Shown piece after piece: positions 1 through 7,767 of a stretch of DNA of 64,000 nt. The notes below the pieces were generated by a model. The model searched no databases. It was given only the letters and a program-made list of their open reading frames with translations, and had not been told where the DNA came from. Each line of letters opens with the position of its first letter. Position 1 is the first letter of the stretch. The position numbers and the translations under genes were made by a program. Source of the DNA: Shinella sp. SUS2 (GTDB lineage Bacteria; Pseudomonadota; Alphaproteobacteria; Rhizobiales; Rhizobiaceae); contig NZ_KQ410724.1 in NCBI RefSeq assembly GCF_001262505.1, positions 186,001-250,000 on the forward strand, given 5' to 3'.

Positions 1-2
1 GC

Positions 3-518
3 GGGCGCGGGGCGATCAGCCGCCTGCTGGAGGATGCCGGCTATGCCGTCGTGCTTTCCGATCTCAATGACTACAGCACGGCGGACGCGAACGGCGAGCT
101 GCAGGCGGTCATCGATTTCCGCGATACCAAGCCGGGCGAGGGCGAGTGCCACGACATCGTATCGAACCCGCCCTACGGCGACACGATGAACGCGTTCATC
201 GCCCATGCCTTGCGGGTGCACAAGCCTCGCAAGATGGCGCTGCTGCTCAACATCAACGCCTATTTCGGTTTCGAGGACGCAGACCGGAACTTCATCATGA
301 AGGCCTGCCCGCCGGCGCGGATCATCGCCCATGCGCATCGCCTGCCGATGATGCACCGCGATGGATGGGACGGGCCGAAGGCATCGAGCCAGATGAACAC
401 GGCGTGGTTCATTTGGGAGCGGCAGGCGGACGGCGGATATGGTTCGCAGACCATCCTCGACCGTGTCGATTTCGCGGACTTCGTGCCGGCCGCCGCGCCG
501 GAAAGCGAGGCGGCATGA
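3..518 (+). CDS. Phage-type adenine DNA methyltransferase, 5' end outside the window
   Basis: The reading frame is open to the left edge, so only the last 171 residues are visible. They contain DIVSNPPYG, the motif IV (NPPY) signature of N6-adenine methyltransferases, preceded by an acidic SDLNDY segment that fits the SAM-binding half of a Rossmann methylase. The protein probably methylates adenine in DNA using SAM, for host mimicry or regulation. No restriction nuclease is visible beside it, so an orphan phage methylase is likely. The stop overlaps the next start (ATGA), which places it in the early operon. The first GTG in the window (51) is not taken as the start because coding similarity continues upstream of it. 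Confidence 0.75.
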   Translation, partial: GRGAISRLLEDAGYAVVLSDLNDYSTADANGELQAVIDFRDTKPGEGECHDIVSNPPYGDTMNAFIAHALRVHKPRKMALLLNINAYFGFEDADRNFIMKACPPARIIAHAHRLPMMHRDGWDGPKASSQMNTAWFIWERQADGGYGSQTILDRVDFADFVPAAAPESEAA

Positions 519-1279
519 GCGTCGGCCGCATCTTCAACGAAGAGGTGATCGCCATAGGCGACACGGGGGGGCGCGCCCTGGCGATGAAAATCGTCTGCGC
601 CGAATGCGGCGGTGTCGCCTATTTCCCGCATCAGACCGGCAAGACCCGGAAGCCGCCGATCGCGGCGCAACAGAGTTTTCAGAACAAGGGCTGGGTGGTT
701 GGCAAGGGTCCGCGCAAGGACTTCTGCCCGTTTCATGCCGCGCCCGCATCTCGGAAAGGACGGGCCGCCATGGCTGTCAACGGAAAGACCATCGAACTTG
801 CGGCCAACCCGCCGGTGCGCGCGGAGCCGCCGCGTGAGCCGAGTGTCGAGGATCGGCGCATCATCAACCTGAAGCTCATGGAGGTCTATACCGATGGCGG
901 ATACGTCTCGCCGTGGACGGACCAGCGCGTCGCCGATGACCTCAATGTGCCGCGCGCCTGGGTGAGCGCGGTGCGGGAATTTTCCTTCGGGCCAGAGGGG
1001 TCGAACCCGTTGTTCGACGAGTTCCTTGCTGCGTCTTCCGCTTTCTTGGCGGACAATCGAGCACTCGCCACCCTGCGCGTGGAGTTTCTCAAGACCTCGG
1101 CCGAAATTGAAGAGCGCCTTAAGGTCGTTCAGGAAGAGTTCCTCGGCCATGTCCGCGCGGCCTGCCGGCGAGTTTCCGAAAGTTCCAGCGACATCCGACG
1201 GCGCGGCGATGATCTGGACGGCAAGGCGCGCGATATCTCCACGCTTGCCAAGCGTGTCGAGAAGGAGATCGGCCGATGA
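515..1279 (+). CDS. Hypothetical early phage protein with CxxC zinc-finger-like N-terminus
   Basis: This 254-residue protein was not recognised as a named family. The first 75 residues contain CAECGG and, later, a CPFH pair, which could bind one zinc ion. The middle (about 110-160) is a compact region containing YVSPWTDQRVADDLNVPRAW, reminiscent of a winged-helix or helix-turn-helix segment. The C-terminal 90 residues are charged and probably coiled coil (EIEERLKVVQEEF, ending with Lys/Glu-rich helices). The start ATG overlaps the stop of the methyltransferase by ATGA, and the stop overlaps the next ATG, so it is translationally coupled on both sides. A role in replication or DNA binding is inferred from context only. 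Confidence 0.6.
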   Translation: MSVGRIFNEEVIAIGDTGGRALAMKIVCAECGGVAYFPHQTGKTRKPPIAAQQSFQNKGWVVGKGPRKDFCPFHAAPASRKGRAAMAVNGKTIELAANPPVRAEPPREPSVEDRRIINLKLMEVYTDGGYVSPWTDQRVADDLNVPRAWVSAVREFSFGPEGSNPLFDEFLAASSAFLADNRALATLRVEFLKTSAEIEERLKVVQEEFLGHVRAACRRVSESSSDIRRRGDDLDGKARDISTLAKRVEKEIGR

Positions 1280-1563
1280 GCAACCTCGTTCCGATCATCG
1301 AGGAGCTGGCCAATGCCCGTAGCGATGCCGAGCGAGCGCTCTGGCTGCTGCAGTGCCCGCCGGGCTATCTCGGCAAGTATGAGATGACGATCCGCAACCG
1401 TCTGATGTCAGTCGGCTTCACGGCCGGGCTCGGCGCCCTGGAGACGGAACGGCTGGTGATCTGGATGCCGCGCAAGGCCGACGGCAGCCTGAGCGACAAG
1501 GCGGCCGAATTGCTTGCGCAGTCGCGCAAGATCCTCATGGAGATCGCGGAGGGCGCGCCGTGA
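1276..1563 (+). CDS. Hypothetical small early phage protein
   Basis: A 95-residue acidic, helical protein with no recognised domain and no membrane segment or signal peptide. It sits between the zinc-finger-like protein and the replication protein, with four-base overlaps at both ends, so it is almost certainly expressed in the same early operon. Its position directly before a replication initiator makes a replication-accessory role possible, but nothing in the sequence shows this. Confidence 0.55.
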   Translation: MSNLVPIIEELANARSDAERALWLLQCPPGYLGKYEMTIRNRLMSVGFTAGLGALETERLVIWMPRKADGSLSDKAAELLAQSRKILMEIAEGAP

Positions 1564-2843
1564 GTGATGCGCGTTTCTCCATCATTCCTGCCTGGATCGT
1601 GACGGATTCGCGCCTCAAGGGACGGGACCTTCAAGTGTTGTGCCTGCTCGGCCGCTACACGAACCGCAAGCATGGCTGGTGCCGCCGCAGTCAGGTCAAG
1701 ATGGCGGAGGAGCTTTCCATCGCCCGTTCGACCGTGCAGGCCAGCATTGATCGTCTTGTTGATATCGGTGGCGTGGAGCGCCGCGCGGTTGTCAGCGAGA
1801 GCGGCCGCGACAGCGCGCATTGGTATCGCGTCATCTACGATCGCGAGGTTTCCAGCGATGCATTTGCCGCATGGGACGCGGCCGATGAAGAGGAATTCGG
1901 TCCTATGGATGGCGCCGAAACCGGCGTTACCCCCTGCCGGTATACCGGCACCCCTGCCGGTATACCGGCACCCCCTGCCGACTCTGAGCCGGCACCCCCT
2001 GCCGGTCCTGGGTCGGCACCTATTAACGACTCTACCTTAACGACTGATGCTCTTCCGAGAGAAAGAGCGCGCGAGCGCGGTGAAGGGGATGAGGAAGAAA
2101 ATCACAAGGCTGTCCTTCGCCGCTTCCGGGCATGGTGGTCATCGATGCCGGCCTACAAGCTGGACACCGAGGCCGACGTTTGGGCTGAATGGCTGGCGCT
2201 TAGCCCGGACCAGCGCAGGGCTTGCGAGCAGAAGACGCCGGCGTGGCTAGAGGCGTGGAGGCAGTCGAAGCGATCCACTCCCAAGGCGTCAAAGAACTAC
2301 CTGAAGGAGCGCCTCTGGGAGCGTTGCGGCGACGCCGACGCGGTGAAATACGCAGGCGGCGCGGCCCCTGCGGCCGAGCCGAGCAATCCGCTCTCCAAGG
2401 CGTGGATGGGGCTTGTCTTCTGGACGCTTCTCGGCCCGGAGAAGCTGGTGCCCCAGGCGAAGGGGATGCTGGCAAGCATTATGGCGCGGGATGACGAGGT
2501 GGGGCGGAGGGAGCGCATCCAGTATCGGCAGCGTCACGCTTGGCCTGACCTAGCGGGTCCGGAGGGGCTCTTCGAGCGTCCGCGGCGGATTGTCGTGTCG
2601 GCGGATGTGACGGCGTTCTCGGAACGGTTTCATAGCTACCGGCTTCTCCCGGATCCTGAGCCGGAGGTGGCGGTCTGGTGCGCGGTGTTTGAGCAAATGG
2701 GCTGGCCGTGGCCTAGGACTGGGGGCGCCGGGTGGCTCTGCCTGCCGCGTCTCGACAGTCCGGATGAGGATGCCGCCTGGCGGGTGATCGACGGCTTGCG
2801 CGAAAAGATGAGAGGGATGCGGGGCGATGAACATGCAGCATAG
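1560..2843 (+). CDS. Phage replication protein with N-terminal helix-turn-helix and internal iterons
   Basis: The 427-residue protein starts at GTG, overlapping the preceding stop. Residues about 1-100 match the winged helix-turn-helix of phage and plasmid replication initiators (VLCLLGRYTNRK, then KMAEELSIARSTVQASIDRLVDIG, here shortened in description to the recognition-helix region at about 45-70). Residues 120-155 are a Pro/Ala-rich linker encoded by four palindromic repeats, listed separately. A charged segment and a C-terminal domain with several Trp residues follow. The layout resembles lambda O, where the initiator gene contains its own origin. Known: such HTH proteins bind origin iterons. 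Inferred: this is the initiator for element 1. No helicase loader was recognised downstream. Confidence 0.6.
   Translation: MSDARFSIIPAWIVTDSRLKGRDLQVLCLLGRYTNRKHGWCRRSQVKMAEELSIARSTVQASIDRLVDIGGVERRAVVSESGRDSAHWYRVIYDREVSSDAFAAWDAADEEEFGPMDGAETGVTPCRYTGTPAGIPAPPADSEPAPPAGPGSAPINDSTLTTDALPRERARERGEGDEEENHKAVLRRFRAWWSSMPAYKLDTEADVWAEWLALSPDQRRACEQKTPAWLEAWRQSKRSTPKASKNYLKERLWERCGDADAVKYAGGAAPAAEPSNPLSKAWMGLVFWTLLGPEKLVPQAKGMLASIMARDDEVGRRERIQYRQRHAWPDLAGPEGLFERPRRIVVSADVTAFSERFHSYRLLPDPEPEVAVWCAVFEQMGWPWPRTGGAGWLCLPRLDSPDEDAAWRVIDGLREKMRGMRGDEHAA
1931..2018 (+). repeat. Iteron-like palindromic repeats inside the replication gene, candidate origin
   Basis: Two exact head-to-tail 20-base copies, CCCCTGCCGGTATACCGGCA at 1931-1950 and 1951-1970, each contain the perfect 16-bp palindrome TGCCGGTATACCGGCA. 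Two degenerate copies follow, at about 1976-1994 and 2000-2018, keeping the TGCCG and CGGCA ends but with changed centres. Immediately downstream TTAACGACT occurs twice (2023-2031 and 2037-2045) in a less GC-rich stretch. Tandem initiator sites next to an easier-melting region inside the initiator gene is the arrangement known from lambdoid origins. Assignment as origin is an inference. Confidence 0.55.
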
Positions 2844-3465
2844 ATCACTGTCCGGAGTATTCTTGGATGCGCTTGGCGATGTTCGGTATGACGACCGTTT
2901 CCGCGACATCGCGGAGGATAACCTTCGGGCGGCCACTCTTCGGGCTAGGAGCGATTCGCGCTGGTTCGTTCTGCGTGTGGCCTATGGGCGGGAAACGTCT
3001 GTGGAAAAGTCGCTGGTGGCCATAGGCATCGAGGCGATGGTTCCGGTGCGCAAGGGGCCGGAGTATCGGCGGCGCGGGCGCATCATTCCCCCGTCGCTCC
3101 TGCCTGTCATGACGGGCTATGTGTTGGTGCGCTGCCTCCATTCCCATGAGGCTATGCTGGGCCTGAAGGCGGTTGAGCATGTCGTCGATGTGCTCGGCAC
3201 CTGCGAACGTCCGCATATGATTCCAAACGATGAAGCGGTCGGATTCATGGAGCGCGCGCTTGCTGGTGATTTCGATTGGGGCAAGCCCGCGGGGTTCTTC
3301 AAGGCCGGGATGAAGGTGCGTTTTCAGTCCGGCCCATTCGCACGCATGAAGGGCATCATTATCTCCTGCCGTGAGGATGGCAAAGGCGATGCGGTCATTG
3401 AGGTGGATATGTTTGGCAGCAGGTTGCCCGTTCTCGCGCCGCTTGCATTTCTCGAAAAGGTGTGA
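2827..3465 (+). CDS. Phage-encoded NusG-like transcription elongation/antitermination factor
   Basis: The 212-residue protein shows an NGN-type domain at about residues 43-140 (SRWFVLRVAYGRE, then PVMTGYVLVRC) and a C-terminal KOW-like domain at about 155-210 (GMKVRFQSGPFARMKGII). This is the domain order of NusG and its specialised paralogs (RfaH, LoaP, UpxY). About 40 extra N-terminal residues precede the NGN domain. The gene overlaps the end of the replication gene by 17 bases. It lies just before a structured intergenic region, a terminator-like hairpin and the packaging/structural genes, so a role in read-through into late genes is a reasonable inference. Family assignment is firm; the target is unknown. 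Confidence 0.82.
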   Translation: MNMQHRSLSGVFLDALGDVRYDDRFRDIAEDNLRAATLRARSDSRWFVLRVAYGRETSVEKSLVAIGIEAMVPVRKGPEYRRRGRIIPPSLLPVMTGYVLVRCLHSHEAMLGLKAVEHVVDVLGTCERPHMIPNDEAVGFMERALAGDFDWGKPAGFFKAGMKVRFQSGPFARMKGIIISCREDGKGDAVIEVDMFGSRLPVLAPLAFLEKV

Positions 3466-3539
3466 CAGCAATTGCCGCACTGGATGAGCTGATGATCCTG
3501 CAGTGAGCCTCTGAGAACGCCTAGCACGCGGGGAGCAAT

Positions 3540-3603
3540 CCCGAGGTCGGTACACCGGTCAGCCCCATACCCTGACAGCCTCTAGCGAGGCACCGACTCA
3601 GGG
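3540..3603 (+). ncRNA. Predicted three-way-junction RNA structure in the leader of the packaging operon
   Basis: By eye the region folds into a closing stem made of CCC/GGG (3540-3542 with 3601-3603), GAG/CTC (3543-3545 with 3597-3599) and TCGGT/ACCGA (3547-3551 with 3592-3596). It encloses hairpin GTCAG/CTGAC (3558-3562 with 3572-3576) and hairpin GCCTC-TAGC-GAGGC (3578-3591). No known RNA family was recognised. It sits between the NusG paralog and a terminator-like hairpin, so it could be a cis-acting antitermination element. DNA-level explanations such as part of a cos region are equally possible. Confidence 0.4.
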
Positions 3604-3633
3604 CCAGTGCGCAAGCTATGTCTGCATGTGGTA

Positions 3634-3660
3634 AGGGCGGCCTTCGGGTCGCCTTTTGCT
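3634..3660 (+). terminator. Terminator-like hairpin before the packaging genes
   Basis: A GGCGGCC-TTCG-GGTCGCC hairpin (one G:T mismatch) is followed by TTTTGCTTT. It lies downstream of the NusG-like gene and upstream of the HNH gene start, where it would end early transcription unless bypassed. Strong stem and tetraloop; the T-tract is interrupted. Confidence 0.5.
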
Positions 3661-3674
3661 TTGGGGCTGTAGGT

Positions 3675-4064
3675 ATGAGGAAGCCGGCGTCATTTCGTCC
3701 ATCCTCCAGGCCTACGGCGTTGGAGCGAGATCGTCAGTACGATCGGGACCGTGATCGCCAGCCTTGGCGCAAGTGGTACAAGACTTATCGGTGGCAGCAG
3801 GAGCGAAAGACGTTCCTCGCCCTTCCTGACAACCAGTTTTGTGTCCGCTGTCGAGCGGCCGGCCTGCTCAATCCGGGCATCTATCGGAAGGATGGATCGC
3901 TCGAAGACAATCCTCGTCGCATGCACCTCGTCGTGAACCACAAGCGGCGGCACCATGGGGACGAGGCGCTCTTCTGGGACTGGTCGAACTGGGAGCCCTT
4001 GTGCCCCGACCATCATGACAGCGACGTCCAGGCCGAAGAGAAGGCCGCGCGCCGGCCCCGATAG
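3675..4064 (+). CDS. HNH endonuclease of the packaging module
   Basis: A 129-residue basic protein with CVRC (about residue 57) and a second CPDHH cluster forming the zinc site around the HNH core (VVNHKRRHHGD, then EPLCPDHHDSD). ATG 3675 is chosen because an in-frame upstream start at 3618 would place coding sequence across the terminator-like hairpin. In HK97-type cos phages an HNH nuclease encoded next to terminase cooperates with TerL in DNA cleavage and packaging. Here it lies immediately before TerS and TerL, matching that arrangement. Confidence 0.82.
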   Translation: MRKPASFRPSSRPTALERDRQYDRDRDRQPWRKWYKTYRWQQERKTFLALPDNQFCVRCRAAGLLNPGIYRKDGSLEDNPRRMHLVVNHKRRHHGDEALFWDWSNWEPLCPDHHDSDVQAEEKAARRPR

Positions 4065-4110
4065 GGGGGGGCGGGTCGAAAGTCCAGAGGGGTGAGGGGC
4101 TCGACCGGCT
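4062..4110 (+). promoter_or_regulatory. G-rich tract between HNH and TerS genes, candidate cos/packaging site region
   Basis: Directly after the HNH stop codon there is a run of eight G (4064-4071), then GCGGGTCGAAAGTCC and further G-rich sequence. Phages with adjacent HNH, P27-type TerS and TerL usually carry their cos region close to this junction. No cohesive-end cut can be seen from sequence alone, so this is a location guess. Confidence 0.3.
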
Positions 4111-4180
4111 GGTGTGAACGCGTGTGTCGCCGCGAAATTGGCTGAATTATTTTTTTCCCGAGCCTTAGGAGGGCGGAACG

Positions 4181-4786
4181 ATGCGTGGTCGCAAGCCCGA
4201 TGGTGCGGAGCTTCAGGCAGAAAAGGGCGCGCCCGGAAAGCGCATGTCGCAGAAGGAAACGCAGGCGGTTCGCGCCAAGCGCGAGCAGCCGATTTCCGCC
4301 GGCAACGTTCATCCGCCGAAGTGGCTGAAGAAAAGTCGGGTCGCAACCCAGATCTGGAACGAGATCGCTCCGAAGCTCCAGAAGATGAACCTTCTGAGCG
4401 ATCTGGATGGGTTCCCGCTCGCCAGATATTGCCGATATGCGGCGGAATGGAACGCTGCCGAAGAGGCCGTACGCCGCGAAGGAACTTGGTTCGAGGCGAT
4501 CGACACCAACGGAAACGCCACGAAAAAGCGGCATCCGGCCTTCCAGGCGATGCAGGATCTGGAAAAGATCATGCGTGAAATCGAGGCAACGTTCGGGATG
4601 CGCCCGGATGCTCGATACAAGATTCTCCGCGACCAGGCTGCGGCGGCTGGCCTGTTGCCTCTCTTCGGTGGCGCGCAGGTAGGGGAAGAAACCCAGCAGA
4701 CCGATGAGCCGACCGCCAGCAGCGAGACAGACGCAGTGAGTTTGCTTCATGCGTTCAATTCGGTTCCTCCGGCCGGTCATGCCTGA
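4181..4786 (+). CDS. terS: P27-family terminase small subunit
   Basis: The 201-residue protein begins MRGRKP and contains the P27-family layout: basic N-terminus, GNVHPPKWLKK, a central helical region (ARYCRYAAEWNAAEEAV) and the AFQAMQDLEKIMREIEATFG segment. TerS recognises phage DNA and presents it to the ATPase. A good ribosome site (TTAGGAGGG) lies 8-10 bases upstream. Its stop overlaps the TerL start by one base, so the two are coupled. Length and position, between HNH and TerL, are normal for the family. Confidence 0.88.
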   Translation: MRGRKPDGAELQAEKGAPGKRMSQKETQAVRAKREQPISAGNVHPPKWLKKSRVATQIWNEIAPKLQKMNLLSDLDGFPLARYCRYAAEWNAAEEAVRREGTWFEAIDTNGNATKKRHPAFQAMQDLEKIMREIEATFGMRPDARYKILRDQAAAAGLLPLFGGAQVGEETQQTDEPTASSETDAVSLLHAFNSVPPAGHA

Positions 4787-6492
4787 TGACGACTGAGCCG
4801 GCGTGGCTGGCTGAGGCCGCTGACAAGCATGGTTGGGCCTGGGCGCGGATTGCGTGGCAGCGTGCCGCAAAGGTTCCTGGCGCGTGGTTCGACGACAAAA
4901 AGGCGCAAGCTGCCGTCGCGTTGTTCCCGCGGATATTCCGGCTGACGGAGGACCGCTTCGCTGGCAAGCCTTTCCGACTGGCGTTGTGGCAGGAAATCAT
5001 CGTGCGGCTGCTCGTTGGTTGGAAGGCGCCGATCGAGGTAACGGACGAGCAGACCGGGAAGCCAATCTCAGTGCAGGTCAGGGTGTTCCGGCGCCTCATG
5101 CTGTGGGTGCCGCGCAAGAACGGCAAGTCCGAGTTTCTGGCGGCTCTGGCCCTGCTGTTCTTCGTGGTCGATGGTGTCATTGGTGGTCAGGGCTTTGTGT
5201 TCGCCCGCGACGAAAACCAGGCCAAGATTGCCTTCAACAAGATGAAGGCGATGATCACCTATTCGCCTGCACTCGGCGAGACGCAGCTCTACAAGAAGTC
5301 GTTCTATCTGCCGAAGATCCGCTCGGTTTTCGAACTGCTGTCAGGGAAGCCGGAAGGCAAGCATGGGAGGTCGCCGACCGTTATTGTCGGCGACGAGATG
5401 CACGAATGGGAGACGGCGGACCTCGCGACCTTCCTGCGGCAAGGCACTGGCACCCGACTTGAGCCAATCGAGCTCTACGCCTCGACGGCAGGATTGAAAT
5501 CGAACAAGACCGGGTACGGCCTTTGGGAGGAATCCCGCTCCATTCTTGAGGGAAGGATAGACAAGCCCTCAACACTGGTTGTTATTTTCGCGCTCGAACC
5601 GGACGATGACTGGGCGGATGAGGCCAATTGGCCGAAGGCTAATCCCTCCCTCGGCGTTTCCCCCACGGTTCAATTCCTTCGCGAGGAGGTGGCCACCGCC
5701 AAGGACAATCCACGCGCTGAGCAGAACTTTCGCTGCTATCACGCTAACCAGTGGATTGATGCTGTCACGCGTTGGCTGAGCATGAAGCGTTGGGACGCCT
5801 GCTCGGCCGATGCTGGGGCATGGAGGGGTTGGCGTGATGGTGATGATCTTGAGCGGCGTTCCTGCTTCGCAGCGTTCGACGTCTCCTCTAACCAGGACAT
5901 CACCGCACGCGTGTTGGCCTTCCCGCCCGACGAGAACGTTGATCGATGGATACTCTCTTGTCGCTTCTGGGTCCCAAAAGAGGTTGCCGACAGGCGTACC
6001 CGGCAGGATCGCGTGTCCTACCAACAGTGGATTGAGATGGGTGCGCTTGAGGAAACGCCGGGCGACTACGTCGACCAGAGCTTTGTGCAACGTGCGCTGG
6101 AACAGGACCTGGAGCGTCACGACGTCCATCTGATTGGCTACGATCCGTGGAATGCCACCAAGCTGGTGACGGACTTGCAGAAAGAAGGCGTGGACGAGGA
6201 TCGGTTCCTCGTGATGCGGCAAGGTATTCCGACGCTCGGCGAGCCGACGAAGTTGTTTGAGCGTCTGGTAATGTCCGGCAAGCTCGATCATGGCGGCCAT
6301 CCCGTCCTTCGATGGATGGCAGGTAACGTCGCTATTCGCTTCGACGAAAACCTGAACTACGCGCCGACGAAGAAAAAGAGCGCCGAGAAAATCGACGGCA
6401 TTGTCGCAAGCGTGATGGGTGTCGGTCTTTCGTTGGCCGGTGATGACGGCGGCCCCTCTGTTTATCAGAGCCGTGGCGCGCTTCTGCTTTAG
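4786..6492 (+). CDS. terL: Terminase large subunit (packaging ATPase/nuclease)
   Basis: A 568-residue HK97-type TerL. The Walker A-like motif PRKNGKS lies at residues 109-115, Walker B IVGDE at about 200-204, and the C-terminal nuclease domain opens with AAFDVSSNQDIT (Asp365 as a likely metal ligand). The protein powers DNA translocation into the prohead and cuts the concatemer. It appears full length, with all core motifs present. It follows TerS directly and precedes portal with only a short gap. Confidence 0.93.
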   Translation: MTTEPAWLAEAADKHGWAWARIAWQRAAKVPGAWFDDKKAQAAVALFPRIFRLTEDRFAGKPFRLALWQEIIVRLLVGWKAPIEVTDEQTGKPISVQVRVFRRLMLWVPRKNGKSEFLAALALLFFVVDGVIGGQGFVFARDENQAKIAFNKMKAMITYSPALGETQLYKKSFYLPKIRSVFELLSGKPEGKHGRSPTVIVGDEMHEWETADLATFLRQGTGTRLEPIELYASTAGLKSNKTGYGLWEESRSILEGRIDKPSTLVVIFALEPDDDWADEANWPKANPSLGVSPTVQFLREEVATAKDNPRAEQNFRCYHANQWIDAVTRWLSMKRWDACSADAGAWRGWRDGDDLERRSCFAAFDVSSNQDITARVLAFPPDENVDRWILSCRFWVPKEVADRRTRQDRVSYQQWIEMGALEETPGDYVDQSFVQRALEQDLERHDVHLIGYDPWNATKLVTDLQKEGVDEDRFLVMRQGIPTLGEPTKLFERLVMSGKLDHGGHPVLRWMAGNVAIRFDENLNYAPTKKKSAEKIDGIVASVMGVGLSLAGDDGGPSVYQSRGALLL

Positions 6493-6501
6493 GGGAAATT
6501 G

Positions 6502-7767
6502 ATGGCCTGGTGGAATCGCCTGTTCAGCGGCCGGCCCGATGCCGACAATGCGCCATCGGCCGCCGTGCGTGATGGCGGCGTACTCATCGAGACGGCGGAG
6601 CAGCTACGGGACGCGCTCGCTGGTGGCGTCGATACAGCCAGCGGCGAGCCGGTCAATGCCAACAGCGCCATGAAGACCGCCGCCGTTTATGCATGCGTGC
6701 GAATTATCAGTGGCGCGGTTGCAACGCTGCCATTGGATGTAAAGCGTCGCGTCGACAACAAGACGCGGGTTGATGCGTCTGATACCGATCTTTGGCGCGT
6801 CATTCGCCGCCGGCCGAACCGATGGCAAAAACCCGCTCAGTTCCGGCGGATGATGCAGGCGCATGTTCTTTTGCGTGGCAACGCCTATGCCATGATCGTC
6901 CGCACCGTCTCTGGTGACGTCCAGGCGCTTGTTCCGCTGCATCCCGATCGCGTGCAGCCGAAGCAGCGTGACGACTTGGCGATGGAGTATGCTTACACCC
7001 GCAAGGACGGGCGTGTCGTCACGCTGAAACAGGAGCAGGTGTTCCATCTGTTTGGGCTCTCGCTTGACGGGATAACCGGCGTGACACCGATCACCTATGC
7101 CCGGGAGACAATCGGCACGTCGCTGGCGATGGAAAGGCATGGCGGCAAAACGTTCCGGAACAGCGCAATTGTCGGTCAGGTTCTGATCCATCCCAAGAAA
7201 CTCGGCCCAGATGGCCGAGAAAACCTTCGCCAAAGTCTGCAAGAGTATCGGGCGGGCGGCGAGAGCGAAGGCAAGGATCTCGTCCTCGAAGAGGACATGA
7301 AGATCGAGAAGCTGGCGCTGACCGCAGTTGATGCGCAGTGGATCGAGGCCCGCAGGTTTACGCGCACGGATATTTTCATGTTCTTCGGTCTCCCGCCGCA
7401 CATGGCCGGCGATACCGAAAAGTCGACCAGTTGGGGCACCGGCATTGAGGGGCAGCGGCAGGGGTTCGTTGACTTCACCCTCGAAGACCACCTGGTCATG
7501 TGGGAGGAGGGCGTAACCGTCGATCTCACCCCGGAAGACAGCGACCTGTACGCGAAATTCAACAGATCCGCCTTCGTCCGCGCCGACACCAAGACGCGCT
7601 GGGAAGCATACATGAAGGGGCGGCAAATGAAGGTCCTCTCTGCGAACGACGTTCGCGAGAAGGAGGATATGGACCCCATCGAAGGTGGGGATGTCTACGA
7701 AAATCCGCTGATCACCGTCGACCAGCCTGAAGGGGACGAAAACAATGAGCCTTCGAACGCTGCCTGA
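6502..7767 (+). CDS. HK97-family portal protein
   Basis: The 421-residue product has the family signature: an N-terminal NSAMKTAAVYACVRIISGAV segment at about 55-75, the QAHVLLRGNAYAMI region, and a C-terminal SANDVREKEDMDPIEGGD tail typical of HK97 portals. Portals form the dodecameric vertex through which DNA enters. ATG 6502 is preferred over an in-frame TTG three bases earlier because AGGGGAA lies at 6491-6497. The 3' end overlaps the protease gene by 23 bases. Confidence 0.92.
   Translation: MAWWNRLFSGRPDADNAPSAAVRDGGVLIETAEQLRDALAGGVDTASGEPVNANSAMKTAAVYACVRIISGAVATLPLDVKRRVDNKTRVDASDTDLWRVIRRRPNRWQKPAQFRRMMQAHVLLRGNAYAMIVRTVSGDVQALVPLHPDRVQPKQRDDLAMEYAYTRKDGRVVTLKQEQVFHLFGLSLDGITGVTPITYARETIGTSLAMERHGGKTFRNSAIVGQVLIHPKKLGPDGRENLRQSLQEYRAGGESEGKDLVLEEDMKIEKLALTAVDAQWIEARRFTRTDIFMFFGLPPHMAGDTEKSTSWGTGIEGQRQGFVDFTLEDHLVMWEEGVTVDLTPEDSDLYAKFNRSAFVRADTKTRWEAYMKGRQMKVLSANDVREKEDMDPIEGGDVYENPLITVDQPEGDENNEPSNAA

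Noticed and set aside
1921..2045. CRISPR array
   Set aside because: Repeats are palindromic, adjacent without unique spacers, and inside a coding sequence; there are no cas genes in the window.
3618..3674. Longer N-terminus for the HNH nuclease
   Set aside because: It would translate through the terminator-like hairpin and adds sequence unlike HNH proteins.
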